Below, piece by piece: positions 11,831-22,254 of a stretch of 64,000 nt of DNA (positions are counted from its first letter, which is position 1; each line of letters starts with the position of its first letter). The stretch is from Forficula auricularia. Its lineage: Eukaryota; Arthropoda; Insecta; Dermaptera; Forficulidae. The notes below the pieces were generated by a model. The model was not told where the DNA came from. It did no database searches and was given only the letters and a program-made list of their open reading frames with translations. The position numbers and the translations under genes are program-made. The stretch lies in contig JALMQS010000030.1 of the NCBI GenBank assembly GCA_024734495.1, forward strand, positions 35,695,555 to 35,759,554, read 5' to 3'.

Positions 11831-12173
11831 CAATTGGATTACATTATATAATAAATAAATACAGATGAGCACGCCTATTTTCAAACGATTTGTAATTTGA
11901 ATCACACAAAAGTCAGATTAAAAAAAAACGAGTTTTTAAAAATGAAATTTCCAAATAGAAGAGAATTGAAAGCCGAAAAAGAGCCAAGGATTTTTTTAAT
12001 GTTAATGAGGCAAGAAGTTAACTGTCACTGTATATTAAATATTAATATATAAAACCAGTTTTATTAAACGCTATTTAAAAACTAAATCTTACAACTGAGT
12101 AAAAGAAAATATCAAATAAAAATTAAGAATTATCGCCACGCTTTTGAAATGAAAATAAAAATATACTATATAG

Positions 12174-12864
12174 CAGGGGTGGCCAAGCTCCTTGATAGTC
12201 CGAGCCATTTTTCAAAATTTGAAATGTTTCGCGAGCCGCAATTAAATACGTATTCAAAAGGTATTAAAAACATTTTTTTTACAGAAATTATATTTATTGA
12301 AAACATATAAATAAAAGTGCAAAATATGTGTATTGAATTTAAATATTAAAAATTAAACACATTTATTTCACTTCTCTTGATAATTCTTTAAAATTTGAGG
12401 AATAATTGGTGACAGCACTTCTCAGTAATTCTTTGAAATGCTGGTGAAATAAAATTTGTTACAACGTTGCACTTAGGGCCGGTTGTATGTCGCAAAGTAA
12501 ATGCTTTTTTACCACTAACACAGGGTAGATGGTAAATGGAGGGACTGGGATGGCCAATCGAGATGACAGGCACTGAAAATTCCTGGCATCTGATTGGCCA
12601 TCCCAATCCCTCCATTTACCATCTACCCTGTGTTAGTGGTAAAAAGCATTTACTTTGTGACATACAACCGACCCTTAGTCTTTCATATTTGCCGTCAGTA
12701 ATTTCATTTTAAGACATTTTGAAGCACATATAGGAACGATAATAATTTTTTAAAATATAATAGCACAAAAATGAAAAGGGAACTCGGGTACATTTATCTA
12801 GAGCTAGAAATAATACTTCAAAGAGCAGCATGTGGCTCGCGAGCCGCAGGTTGGCACACCTCTG
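12174..12864. mobile_element. hAT non-autonomous element, carrying a nested MITE
   Basis: Termini CAGGGGTGGCCAA and TTGGCACACCTCTG fit the hAT consensus start CAGRGGTG. Flanking octamers CTATATAG (12166-12173) and CTATATAA (12865-12872) match 7/8. Both subterminal regions have GCGAGCCGCA. The Harbinger-like MITE at 12476-12674 is inserted in the middle, so that insertion is younger. Confidence 0.85.
12476..12674. mobile_element. foldback MITE, Harbinger-like
   Basis: Ends GGGCCGGTTGTATGTCGC and GTGACATACAACCGACCC are inverted. The duplicated trinucleotide TTA flanks it (12473-12475 and 12675-12677), as in PIF/Harbinger elements. Nearly the whole element is a palindrome centred near 12575, with arms containing CAGGGTAGATGGTAAATGGA. 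A second copy is at 31015-31202. Confidence 0.85.
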
Positions 12865-12974
12865 CTATATAATTTATTTGAAATGTTTTAAGTTTGTCGA
12901 GAATAGCAGAGTTATTGATTAATAATAAGAAATCATGAAATCAATGAGGTTGTCCTCTGCTTAATTCAAATAAA

Positions 12975-13262
12975 TAATTCAGATTACTATTAAAACAAAA
13001 CAAACTGGTATTTGAACTAATGAGAAATAATAGAATAAATTTGTAACAGGAATAGCAGGGAATCGGACATAATTAAAAACACAGAGCCAGACGTTTCGTC
13101 AATTTATTTTTGACTTCATCAGTGGCCCATTTTATCACTAAAAAGTCATTTAAAATGAGCCACTGAGAAAGATCAAAATAAATTGAGAAAGCGTCTAGCT
13201 CTGTGTTTTTAATTATGTCCGATTCCCTGCTATTCTTGTTACAAATTTGCTATGGATGTGAG
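12975..13262. mobile_element. inverted-repeat element with hammerhead-like motif
   Basis: Arms of about 110 bp share GAATAGCAGGGAATCGGACA and AACACAGAGC. On the minus strand of the left arm, CTGATGA, A, GTCAA-loop-TTGAC, GAAAC, GTC occurs, with GCCA before and TGGC after forming helix I (about 13137-13091). Here helix III has no loop, so a dimer would be needed for cleavage. The right arm copy is decayed. Confidence 0.7.
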
Positions 13263-13349
13263 TAATGCATACAACATAATAGATTAAATATTTCTAATTA
13301 AAAAATACTAGTGTTGAAGGTCAAACCTTCGAAACTATAGACTCTAACA

Positions 13350-13384
<35 letters not shown>

Positions 13385-13679
13385 GGTGCGCATTTATTTT
13401 CGGTATATGTAAATATAAATAATATATGTATAATATATTTATTTGGATTAAGTAGAGCAGTGGAGGACAAACTTAATTGACTTTTCCTTATATCTTATAT
13501 TGGTATATTGGTTTTTTTTTTATCAAATTTTTCTAAAATTCGCTACATAAATTAAAAGATTATCTGTAAATTTTAGTCTGGGAATTTTCTAAAATGAGAG
13601 TATACGGAGTCTTTATCCAATTTCACTTTTTCAATGGTATAAAATCACTTATTTTAAAACTCATTAAAATTTCTATAAA

Positions 13680-13870
13680 AAACATATTTTTTGTTTTAAA
13701 AACCACTTTTTTCATGCACGATTACAATACTTGACCATACCCAGTATGGTAAAGTAATTATATTAATATAGCTTTCTTCATGTTGACTCTTTTGCACCCT
13801 GAAGAAGGAAGGACAATCTTCCGAATCGACTTGTTTGTTAAGAAAATGAAAATGACAATAAATAAAAAAT
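13680..13870 (-). mobile_element. end of the G/C-tract repeat family plus hammerhead-like remnant
   Basis: Bases 13685-13752 are the terminal sequence of the family at 18031-21491 in reverse orientation (TTCATGCACGATTACAATAC, then CAGTATGGTAAAGTA). Bases 13799-13830 read CTGAAGA, A, GGAAG-loop-CTTCC, GAATC, a hammerhead-like fold with a damaged GAAA. Confidence 0.6.
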
Positions 13871-13961
13871 GAATTATTTTATTTAGAATATGTGCTTTTC
13901 TCTATCCTTGGCTGCCTTTACATCAATTCAGCATTGAGTTCTTGAGTTCTACCACTATGTC

Positions 13962-14314
13962 CAAGGGCGGATCCAGGGAGGGGCGGAGGGGGCGACCCCC
14001 ATACAGGTCCGTGCCTGGTGGGAGTGCAAAACGATGCGTTGCACGCAGAGGCCAAAAAACGGCGGCCAAATCGACAGGGAATTTATAACAATTTTTTTTA
14101 TTTTAATGAACTTAAAATATGAGATATGAAATTTGTAATAAAAATTTTAAAATTGAAAATAAAGTTCTATGTGTGTGATGGGGGAGGGGGCGTTTCTGAC
14201 CCCCCTCCGAATTCGATCGCGACACACTTTCGAGATAAAAAGTAGATCTTATATACATCGGGCACCTTATATACATTCTCCCCCCCCCATAAAAAATTCC
14301 TGGATCCTCCCTTG
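13962..14314. mobile_element. hAT-like non-autonomous element
   Basis: Inverted ends CAAGGGCGGATCCAGG and CCTGGATCCTCCCTTG with an exact 8-bp duplication ACTATGTC (13954-13961 and 14315-14322). The interior has long G and C tracts. It is related by its GGATCC end to the elements at 3952 and 17133. Confidence 0.9.
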
Positions 14315-14903
14315 ACTATGTCTTCAATACAATATACCTCTAATTATTTAATAATAATAATAATAAATTTTTATTGAACCAATTATTTTACATGCATTAG
14401 CGTATACATTTTATTTGAGCTTCGACTTCGGAGATTGCATCCCCACCATCGACTGTTCTTGATCTTCTCGTGCTTGCGATAATGTTTTTAGTCACTCTAA
14501 TTATTTAAATTTGCTAATTTTAATATCATAATAACATTTGTAATGAACTATTATTGGGTTTTAAAATTAAAAACACAATTAATTAATAAAAGGAAATTTA
14601 AAAAATTTATTAAATGAATTTAACTTTAAAGGACATCATAGATATTAGAAGATACTTAAAACTTTGTTTTCACTTAAAAAATTTAATTATAATTTTTTAG
14701 TGACATTCACCCACCTGTTAATAGTTTAATTAAGAAAAAAATTGTTCAAATTAAAATTACTCGAAGATGAGAATCTGACAAATCGAATTATCGGCCTAAC
14801 AACCCCCTAATCCATGATTTTTCATCGAAATCGTTAGAGCCGTTTTCGAGAATCCGAATCTAAAAATATTTTTTTCAAAAAATGAAAAAGTAAAATTAGA
14901 GAA

Positions 14904-15472
14904 TCATCATCATTGAGTATACAGTCCTAAGACTGGTTTGATGCAACAATCCGTCTCCACTCGATTCTGTCCCCCGCCAGCTGTTTGACCTCTCTAAATG
15001 TCTGGCATCCCATATCCCCAATTATTTGGTTGAAATATTCTAATCTGGGTCTTCCCCTTCCCTTTCTTCCCCACCTCGCCCTCCAAGATATCGCTAAGCA
15101 GTCCCCCATGTCTCAGTGTGTGCCCCATCATCTGACCTCTTCTCTTCTTCAGACTCTTCCACAAGGTTCTTCTTTCTCCGATTCTTCCAAGAACTTCTTC
15201 ATTTGTAATATTATCCATCCATTTGATATTCATCATTCTTCTGTAGCACCACATTTCGAAAGCCTCTAATCTCTTTCTCTCCGCTTTTCTAATTATCCAG
15301 GTTTCACACCCGTACATGGCTATGCTCCATACATATGTCTTCAATAGCAACTTCCTGTTTTCTAAGCTGATTGAGGAGGAGCATAGTAGTTTTTGTTTTG
15401 AATTAAAACCCCATTTTTGCTTGGGCAATTCTTGATTTAATTTCGTTTTCGCTCCTTCCATCCCATGTTATT
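14904..15472 (-). pseudogene. RTE-like LINE, 5'-truncated
   Basis: Minus strand encodes the end of an RTE-type polymerase protein: MYGCETWIIRKAE, RLEAFEMWCYRRM, RRGQMMGHTLRHGG, then after a frameshift near 15070 GRGRPRLEYFNQIIG and DRIEWRRI. The 3' tail is an (ATG)n-like repeat, seen as ATCATCATCATT at 14904. An exact 13-bp duplication TAAAATTAGAGAA flanks it (14891-14903 and 15473-15485). The same family is inserted at 47223-47640. Confidence 0.9.
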
Positions 15473-15519
15473 TAAAATTAGAGAAAGTTTAAGGAAATGA
15501 TTTTGCTTTCATGTTGAAA

Positions 15520-15745
15520 TGTTCGTTGGTGTCTTTATTTAAAGACCGAGTGTCAATTGCCAAATATAGCAGACGTCTTGGTGTTTGTCAGAGATGTCCG
15601 GTAGGTCATCGCCCTGTGGCCTCTCAATTGCTGGTAATTTATGGTCCCTCAGGGTCTCTATTGTCTCGCAGACCAGGCTAAATGGACTCCAGCCTCAGAG
15701 CTCACTCAAGATGTTAGCCCTTTCACTAAATGACACTTGTCATTA
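15520..15745. other. GC-richer non-repeat island
   Basis: Contains GTCCGGTAGGTCATCGCCC and CAGCCTCAGAGCTCACTC; no coding frame and no other copy in the window. Candidate regulatory module by position only. Confidence 0.35.
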
Positions 15746-16149
15746 TTAGAAACTATAAAATCCCCCCGGAATAGCTTTTGCTTTTTTTAAAATTCCATGG
15801 GAAAATTTTTTCCAAAATAGCATTTCAGTTTCAGTAACAAAACTGAAAGCTTTCAGGATTCTGTTAATGAACTTATTCAGGTCTATTTTAAATATATACC
15901 TTGGCTGTCCATTAAATTTAAACGAAATACAAAAGAAATTATTAAAGAGATGATTTTTAAATAGTGTGTCTGTATTCAGATAAACACAATAAATTAGGAA
16001 AAGTTTGTTCTTGTGCTAAAATTTTTGTATTTCCAACAGGGAGAACTATAGTTAAATTTTGGGCTTTCTCGTCTCTTCCAATCATTGCAGCATCATTAAA
16101 TTTCGCCTGATATTAGAGTTTAGGACACAAACAAAGGAAAAATTCCAAA

Positions 16150-16360
16150 AATTCAAACTTTCTATCTTTATACCCCTTCAAAATGGGAGGAGGGTCAAAA
16201 ATGAAAGTTCTACCCCATTGGACCAAACTCAACCAAATTTTGTATATTTATTCTGAACGCTATAAATGCAAAAACTAACCACTCAAAATATGGGGGTGGT
16301 CAAAAATAAAAATCCTAGCCCGTTGGACCAAATTTAACCAAATTTTGTATACATATTTTT
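16150..16360 (+). mobile_element. G/C-tract repeat fragment
   Basis: Two degenerate modules of the family at 1-525, recognised by CTCAACCAAATTTTGTATA and CAAAAACTAACCACTC. The G tracts are short here, which suggests an older copy. Confidence 0.6.
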
Positions 16361-16392
16361 GCTTTTCACCTAGCTTACAAAAAACAGAGAAA

Positions 16393-16838
16393 TCACAACC
16401 AAAACATTCTGTAAATAAATAGGCCAAATTCGAAAAAGTAGTGAAATCTACTGTGCAGTCAAATTATATTCGCCAATCATAATTAAATTGAGAAAAAAAG
16501 TATTTTCAATTAAAATACATTCTTTCCATTTTGAATGACCATCTAAATTTATGGATTCTAAATTTTTAATTTAGATTATTTTCATGAAACTTGGTGTTCA
16601 CGAATTTAGTTCATTAACACTTACAGTATATTATAATTCAGCCAAGTTTCATGAAAATAATCTAAATTAAATATTTAGAATCCATAAATTTAGATTGTCA
16701 TTCAAAATGGAAAGAATGTATTTTAATTGAAACTATTATTTTCTCAACTTAATTATTCTTGGCTAATTTTGCACAGTAGATTTCACTACTTTTTCGAACT
16801 TGGTCTGTTTTTTTACAGAATGTTTTGGTTGAGATAAT
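16393..16838. repeat. long inverted repeat
   Basis: Arms of about 200 bp pair around a spacer near 16610. They share GAAATCTACTGTGCA, ATACATTCTTTCCATTTTG and AATTTATGGATTCTAAA, with scattered mismatches. No terminal duplication was found and no hammerhead-like core is present. Confidence 0.75.
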
Positions 16839-16849
16839 TGTATTTAAAC

Positions 16850-17110
16850 GGCCTTGTTGTGATCGCGGCCCGGTTGAAGAGAAAATTATTTTCGACCGTT
16901 GGGGTCTGCTGATCTATTGGGAGGCGTTAGGATATTGTTTAATTCTTTAATTATTATTATTTTTTTTGCGAAGCGATTGATTCTGATCTAATACTTGAGA
17001 AATAACCTTTCCACATTTTGACGTTTCGGTTATTATTGGTAGAAGACATGGAGGAATCGAGTTAAAATCAAAAATAGCGATCGATTCTCATCTAATACTT
17101 GAGAAATAAC
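16850..17110 (+). repeat. dispersed repeats
   Basis: Bases 16850-16975 match 1843-1975. Bases 16980-17110 hold two tandem-like copies of a unit with TTGATTCTGATCTAATACTTGAG that returns inverted at 17700-17940 (AATGGTTACCAATAATAATC). No gene. Confidence 0.55.
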
Positions 17111-17132
17111 AATTCTATTAAAGGCAACCTCT

Positions 17133-17606
17133 CAGGCGCGGATCCAGACCTCTGATTTGGGGGGGGGGGGGGGCGGTCGGCAGCCACTGAGTCCCCCCCC
17201 TTAATGAAAAAATGGATCCTATCTCAAACTAAATAAAAAGAGCATTATATTTTTAAATTCATATCCTTTTTCAACATTTTTAATAGAGATGGGAAAAATC
17301 GTTCTTTTTAGGGAATAGTTCTTTTATAGTTCGTTCATTATATGGAACTAGTTCGATTGAACTATATAGTTCAGGAGTGGCCGATGTATATAAGATCTAC
17401 TTTTTATCTCGAAAGTGTGTCGCGATCAAATTGTCCAAGCGGGGGGAGGGGGGGGGGCAGAGACGCCGCCCCCCAACATAGGACTTTATTTTCAATTTTA
17501 AAATTTAATGTTATAAAAAAATTTTTTTTTAAATAAACATATAAAAAATGTTGATTTCCAATGCTTTGGGGGGGGGGGGGGTCGCCCCCCTCTGGATCCG
17601 CGCATG
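17133..17606. mobile_element. hAT-like non-autonomous element
   Basis: Ends CAGGCGCGGATCC and GGATCCGCGCATG with an exact 8-bp duplication CAACCTCT (17125-17132 and 17607-17614). Compared with the copy at 3952-4218 it has an extra block (about 17190-17380) with a TAGTTC-rich sequence, probably another insertion. Confidence 0.9.
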
Positions 17607-19742
17607 CAACCTCTACTCAAAACGTGGAAGCAAGCTTGAGTTGTTTACCAAAAAAGAATTTAGTCTTTTTGATTTTAAGTCGATTCTTCAACGTTTTCAG
17701 TAAAGGTTGCCATTAATAGTCAAAACATCACAAATGGAATGCAATAAGATTATTTCTCTAGTAATAGATAAGAATCGATCGTTATTTTTAATTTTAACTC
17801 AATTCCTCCATGTCTTCAGCAATGGTTACCAATAATAATCGAAACGTCAAAAATCCAATGTATGTGTGTGTTATTCCTCGAGTATTAAATGAGAATCGAT
17901 CATTATTTTTGAATTAAAGTCAACATGAACTGCAAATTGAAAGTGATAACTGAATAATAATACAGGAATAAACATATTGATATTTCAAATGAATTTGGAT
18001 AAAATTTACCAACGATCCGTTGCAGTTTATTACTTTACCATACAGGGTATAGTCAAGTATTGTAATCGTGCATGAAAAAAGTGGTTTTTTTCCATATTTT
18101 TTTCAAAATATCTAAAAAACGGCTGAAACTATTTCGATTAAAAAAATTGAGCGAAACCATGGCATTTAGGTCTACAAAAAAGCTCTTAATAAGTGAACAT
18201 CGAAAAAATTATATTTTTCGAGATAATAATTTTTTTGTCAAAATGTCTGTTTGTCTGTTAGTTAGTCTGTGCGTTACCAAATTTGTGGACGAGCTAGCTC
18301 AAAAACTAGTGTGAATATCGAAACCAAACTTCACACGTAGTTTTGGTCCATTGAGATTAAGAGCTGATTATATTTTGGTGCATATCGACGCAAAATTAAG
18401 GGGGGTCGAGGGGGGGTTAAAAATTAAAAATCTAGGTCGTTTGAGCAAACTCAACCAAATTTTGTATACATAATCAGTGGGTCCCCAGAAGTCTAAAAAT
18501 TCAAAAACTAACCGCCCGAAATGGGGGGGGGGCGGCGGAGAATCAAAAAAATGAAATGTTGGCCATTTACCAAACTAAACCAAATTTTGTATACCTACAT
18601 AATCAAAGATTCGACAGCGCAATTGACGCACTGAATTGTTTAAAGTGGTGTCTATAGCGATGAGGCCTTCACACGCACTCGCAACCAGCGCATACAATAC
18701 TCTCGCATCATATGTTTACCCCGAAAGATCCGAATTACGCCGTTGAATGGCATCGATCAGGGTATAGGTGTGTACGCAGAGGTACACGTGAAATATAGCG
18801 GGCGTATATTCCACCCTCGCTAGTGTTGAAGCTATCAACAGCTGGCGAGTTAACAACAGCTATCTAGACGAATCCTTGTGCCACCACGAGACCAACCTCA
18901 GTCGAATGGAGCTAGGAACTTTCGTCCCTAGGGCTTTCTCCATTCCCCATGGCACCATTTGTTTTCAACAACCTTTGGTATGGTTATTCGAGGTTTCTCT
19001 TGCACATGACTTTCCATGCTCCACCTCTTCAGATTCGGACTCTCTTCCCACAGTCCCAGTACGTGATAGACTGCATGTGCGGTTGGTTAACCTGATGTGA
19101 TTGCAACATCACATACACCTGACAAACCGCTTGCAAATCGCCCAAGCCGGCCCACACCTGCTGCAAACAGCCAAGTACGAATGCTTCGTTTTTACATAAT
19201 CAGAAGCATTGTTCGCCAAGCAAGCTCCGAAACAATGGTAGTCGAGCACTTACAAGGCGTCCAATGTGGTTCACGCCCGCTGTAAAAACAACCAGTAGGA
19301 TTTGAAGATTCAAAATCTTCAGCCCAGGTCCGCGACCAATTGTCGTCCGGCAAACGACTCGCCACCCTCCATTCCAGGCGGCTTTCTGCCTATACCTCTA
19401 TTTGTTATGTGTACAAAGCAAACCCACTGTGTTGCAGCTTTTAGGGTGTAAGATTAAAAATCTCCAGCCTAAGTTCGTGAGCCGATTGTTCGCTTGGCCA
19501 GCGGTTCGTCACCTTTTGTGCCAACCCAGGCTTGTCTTTTAAATCTGGAAGTCGACAACCTCTTCTACATGATATATAACCATGCAGCTTATCGGACTTC
19601 ATGGTATCAACCATGCATACCACAGTCAAGTGGCACAGATTGGCATTCACTACGGTAAAAGGCGCCAGTCTTTCATTCTAAAGGAACCTGTAAGACACCA
19701 ATTAAATGGCAGCCGCAGATTACTTTAGGTGTGTTTACCGTT

Positions 19743-20062
19743 TTGGCTTGCACTCAGCGTGGGCTCGCCAAGCCCAATCTGAACCACCGTCAGATGTGCC
19801 GCTGGACCATTTTAAATCAGAGGGCAAGTCATCTCCCTTGTCATGACCACGGCCATGTCAAGCGAGCGGGTACAATACACGTACGTCCCCCGCTCGCACT
19901 GATTGGCTTGCACTCAGCGTGGGCTCGCCAAGCCCAATCTGCCTCCCCATCAGATGTGCCGCTGGACCATTTTAAATCAGAGGGCAAGTCATCTCCCTTG
20001 TCATGACTACGGCCATGGCATGCGAGCGGGTACAATACACGTACGTCCCCCGCTCGCACTGA
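19743..20062. repeat. 160-bp tandem duplication
   Basis: Two units start with TTGGCTTGCACTCAGCGTGG at 19743 and 19903 and end with CCCCCGCTCGCACTGATT. They differ at a few bases (for example AACCACCG against CCTCCCCA). Recent duplication inside the unidentified insertion. Confidence 0.9.
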
Positions 20063-20530
20063 TTAGCAAGCATAATGCCAGAGCAACACCAATTTCGGCT
20101 TGCAGGTTTGTCACTTCCTGGATACGTGGACATCGCGGTGCTCCGAGCGTGGAAGCCGATGAGCTAGTCACGGAATCAATCATGGCCAGCTTTTGTAGCC
20201 ATCACCATATACTGGTGATTTTCATCGGCCGTTATGAATTATTCATATTGAAGCAATTTCCAGCAGCGCCCTCAACTGCTGGTTACAGTTATTACTGTTT
20301 ACTGTCTTATGAAATAGTTATAATTATCATCAAAGAATGACAGCTTATTTATGCTTATCAATCTGCATGGCCACCATCAAACCATGCGCCGTGAATTATT
20401 GGCTTACTGCTGTGCCATTGATCAGCCCGGCCGCACACACCACTCAACCAGGCCAAAGCCCGCAGTGTCGGCGTATTTGGTTCAAGCCACCAACATCTCG
20501 GCATAATGAAGCATATCCAGAGCAGCGCAT

Positions 20531-21077
20531 CTGAATATACTAAAAGGATAGAGTATTTCTTACTATATATGTCATAGACATAAAATAGCATATCCTGGCA
20601 GGATCAACCGAAATATACTAAAAAGATAGAAGAAATTCTATATATGCCGAAATGTGTAGGTCACCATTCCAATACATGCATTCTTGCATAATTGTTTATG
20701 CAACATGATATCATCATCATTTTGATAGTGATATATTCATAAATTTGTGTGTTCAATAATCGACAGAGTCGATGTAGTAGGATTTGTAGAAACAATCGTG
20801 TTTATGATATTTCTAATGTAATATCATAGCATTTTATCTCTTATAGAATTTATCAGATAAATTCAAGAAATTTGTTCACCATAGTTAGTTTTGATGCAGC
20901 AGCTGCTGCATCTGTTGCCAGCATAACATAGCACCTCTTGGCCCACTGAATATACTAAAAAGATAGCCCATTGGAGGATCATCCATGGGACTATATATGT
21001 CTAGTGACATAATATAGCATATCCAGTGCATTTTCCAGATTTACTAAGGACATAGAAATATTTCTATATATGCCAGT
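20531..21077 (-). repeat. repeated hairpin module in the unidentified insertion
   Basis: Modules at 20531-20595, 20609-20649, 20946-21024 and a weaker one at 21041-21077. On the minus strand the shared order is GGATATGCTAT, a TATGTC-loop-GACATA hairpin, CATATATAG, a variable hairpin, CTATCTTTTTAGTATATTC. In the third module the variable part pairs CCCAT with ATGGG. Copy 2 lacks the first hairpin. Confidence 0.7.
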
Positions 21078-21724
21078 GGCAACTGCGTTCTTCGCCAAGG
21101 GTAACACTCTTAGTTCTCCGAAAGGTGCGGATATCCAGCTAGACCACGCGGAGGTGGTGTTACTCCCAGAGACGGCCCAGTGTAGAGATTAGCATCGTTG
21201 CCTTTTGCTCGTTCTCTAGCGGCTTTTCGTCTCGCTAGCTACCTACATAATCAGTGGGACCCAAGAAGTCTAAAAATGCAAAAACTAACCACCCGAAATG
21301 GGGGGGGGGTGTAGGATCAAAAAATGAAAATCTTTGCCATTTAACAAACTCAACCAAATTTTGTATACATAATCAGTGGGTCCCAGGAGTCTAAAAATGC
21401 AAAAACTAACCCCCCACCCCTTACATGATTATAAATAATTTTATTAAATATTAAATATAAGTGAGAGGCCAGGTTGTATGGTAAAGTCAAGTAGATGGCC
21501 ACATCAGAACACGTCATCTTATTCGTTTAAATATTCAAATCAGCTCGAAATTTTTCACTATAATTAGTCATGTTCACGTCAACTTAGCGGGCAATTTTCA
21601 GAGGCCATTGTTTTGGCCACCCTACCTTAGAATAATTAATTTTTCAAAATAAATCAAAATCGGTTTTCTTGCAATTTTATGAGAATATACTACCTTTTGA
21701 ATATACAATGGTTGAATAGAGTTT

Positions 21725-22025
21725 TGAGTGGTTGGAAATATTGTTTCTTTTGTCCACTATGTGCTGGAGGACTACGTTAGGCTTAAGGAAAAAGGCGGCC
21801 CGTGTGTGTTTATATTGCTCAATTGGAGAGCAAAGGCAGGCAGGCGTTGGTCCACAAAAGAGCCATCCATCCCACTTGAAAGAGATCGGCCTCTGGGATT
21901 ATTCCTCTTGAACAAGAGAGAAGGGCCGCCCCGCCGTGGGTTATCAAAGCTCCTGTGGGAAAGAACAAGCCGAGGCCTCCATGTCTTGTCGACCGAAATA
22001 AACCCACTTCATGCTTAAAGAGACA
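21725..22025. other. GC-rich non-repeat island
   Basis: Holds AAGGCGGCCCGTGTGTG and GGGCCGCCCCGCCGTGGG. The 96-codon open frame across it lacks any domain and has an equally long frame on the other strand, so I do not call a gene. Candidate regulatory module by position only. Confidence 0.35.
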
Positions 22026-22254
22026 AGTCACACAGGTAAATTGGACACACAAAAAAAAAATAACTAAAATATAAAAAATCCCATCTTGATCTTTAGGATA
22101 ATATTTAGAAAACATTTGTGGCTGCTGCGTGGAGGTGTTAGAAAAATAAACCATCGGAATGCGATCCGAATAGGGCTACTCAAAATTTCATGAAATTTAA
22201 ATGCTGCGATTTCGGGATAAAAATGATTCTATTCTCGGGATTTCCCGACATCTG

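Larger units (their letters stand above)
18606..21239. mobile_element. unidentified 2.63-kb non-coding insertion with 14-bp target duplication
   Basis: The sequence TACCTACATAATCA occurs exactly at 18592-18605 and again at 21240-21253, and the sequence outside the two copies joins into an ordinary member of the surrounding repeat. The block is clearly GC-richer than its surroundings, has no long open frame, no terminal inverted repeat and no A tail. Inside are a 160-bp tandem duplication (19743-20062), a four-fold hairpin module (20531-21077) and a 15-base match to the small-subunit rRNA 5' end (20595-20609). A 14-bp duplication is long for DNA transposons and fits target-primed reverse transcription, so a retro-inserted structured RNA is my best inference. 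Its source is unknown. Confidence 0.6.
18031..21491 (+). mobile_element. G/C-tract repeat, near-complete copy split by an insertion
   Basis: Begins TACTTTACCATACAGGGTAT and ends near GTATGGTAAAGTCAAGTA, so the ends share CTTTACCATAC as an inverted repeat. Internal modules with GTATACATAATCAGTGG lie at 18460-18605 and 21240-21400. It is interrupted by the foreign block at 18606-21239. A short frame (18072-18314) in its left part has no recognisable domain. Confidence 0.7.

Noticed and set aside
19903..20340. 145-codon frame in the unidentified insertion
   Set aside because: Crosses the tandem duplication, has no domain, and other frames in the same place are of similar length.
20340..20610. 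Functional small-subunit rRNA gene on the minus strand
   Set aside because: Only the first 15 bases match; conserved SSU sequence does not follow.
20531..21024. U6 snRNA-like word ATATACTAAAA
   Set aside because: The match is 11 bases in the hairpin module; the rest of U6 is absent.
18592..21253. Explaining the 14-bp repeat as part of the host repeat's own tandem structure
   Set aside because: The duplicated bases include a copy-specific CCTAC not found in the normal GTATACATAATCA module, so a true target duplication is more likely.
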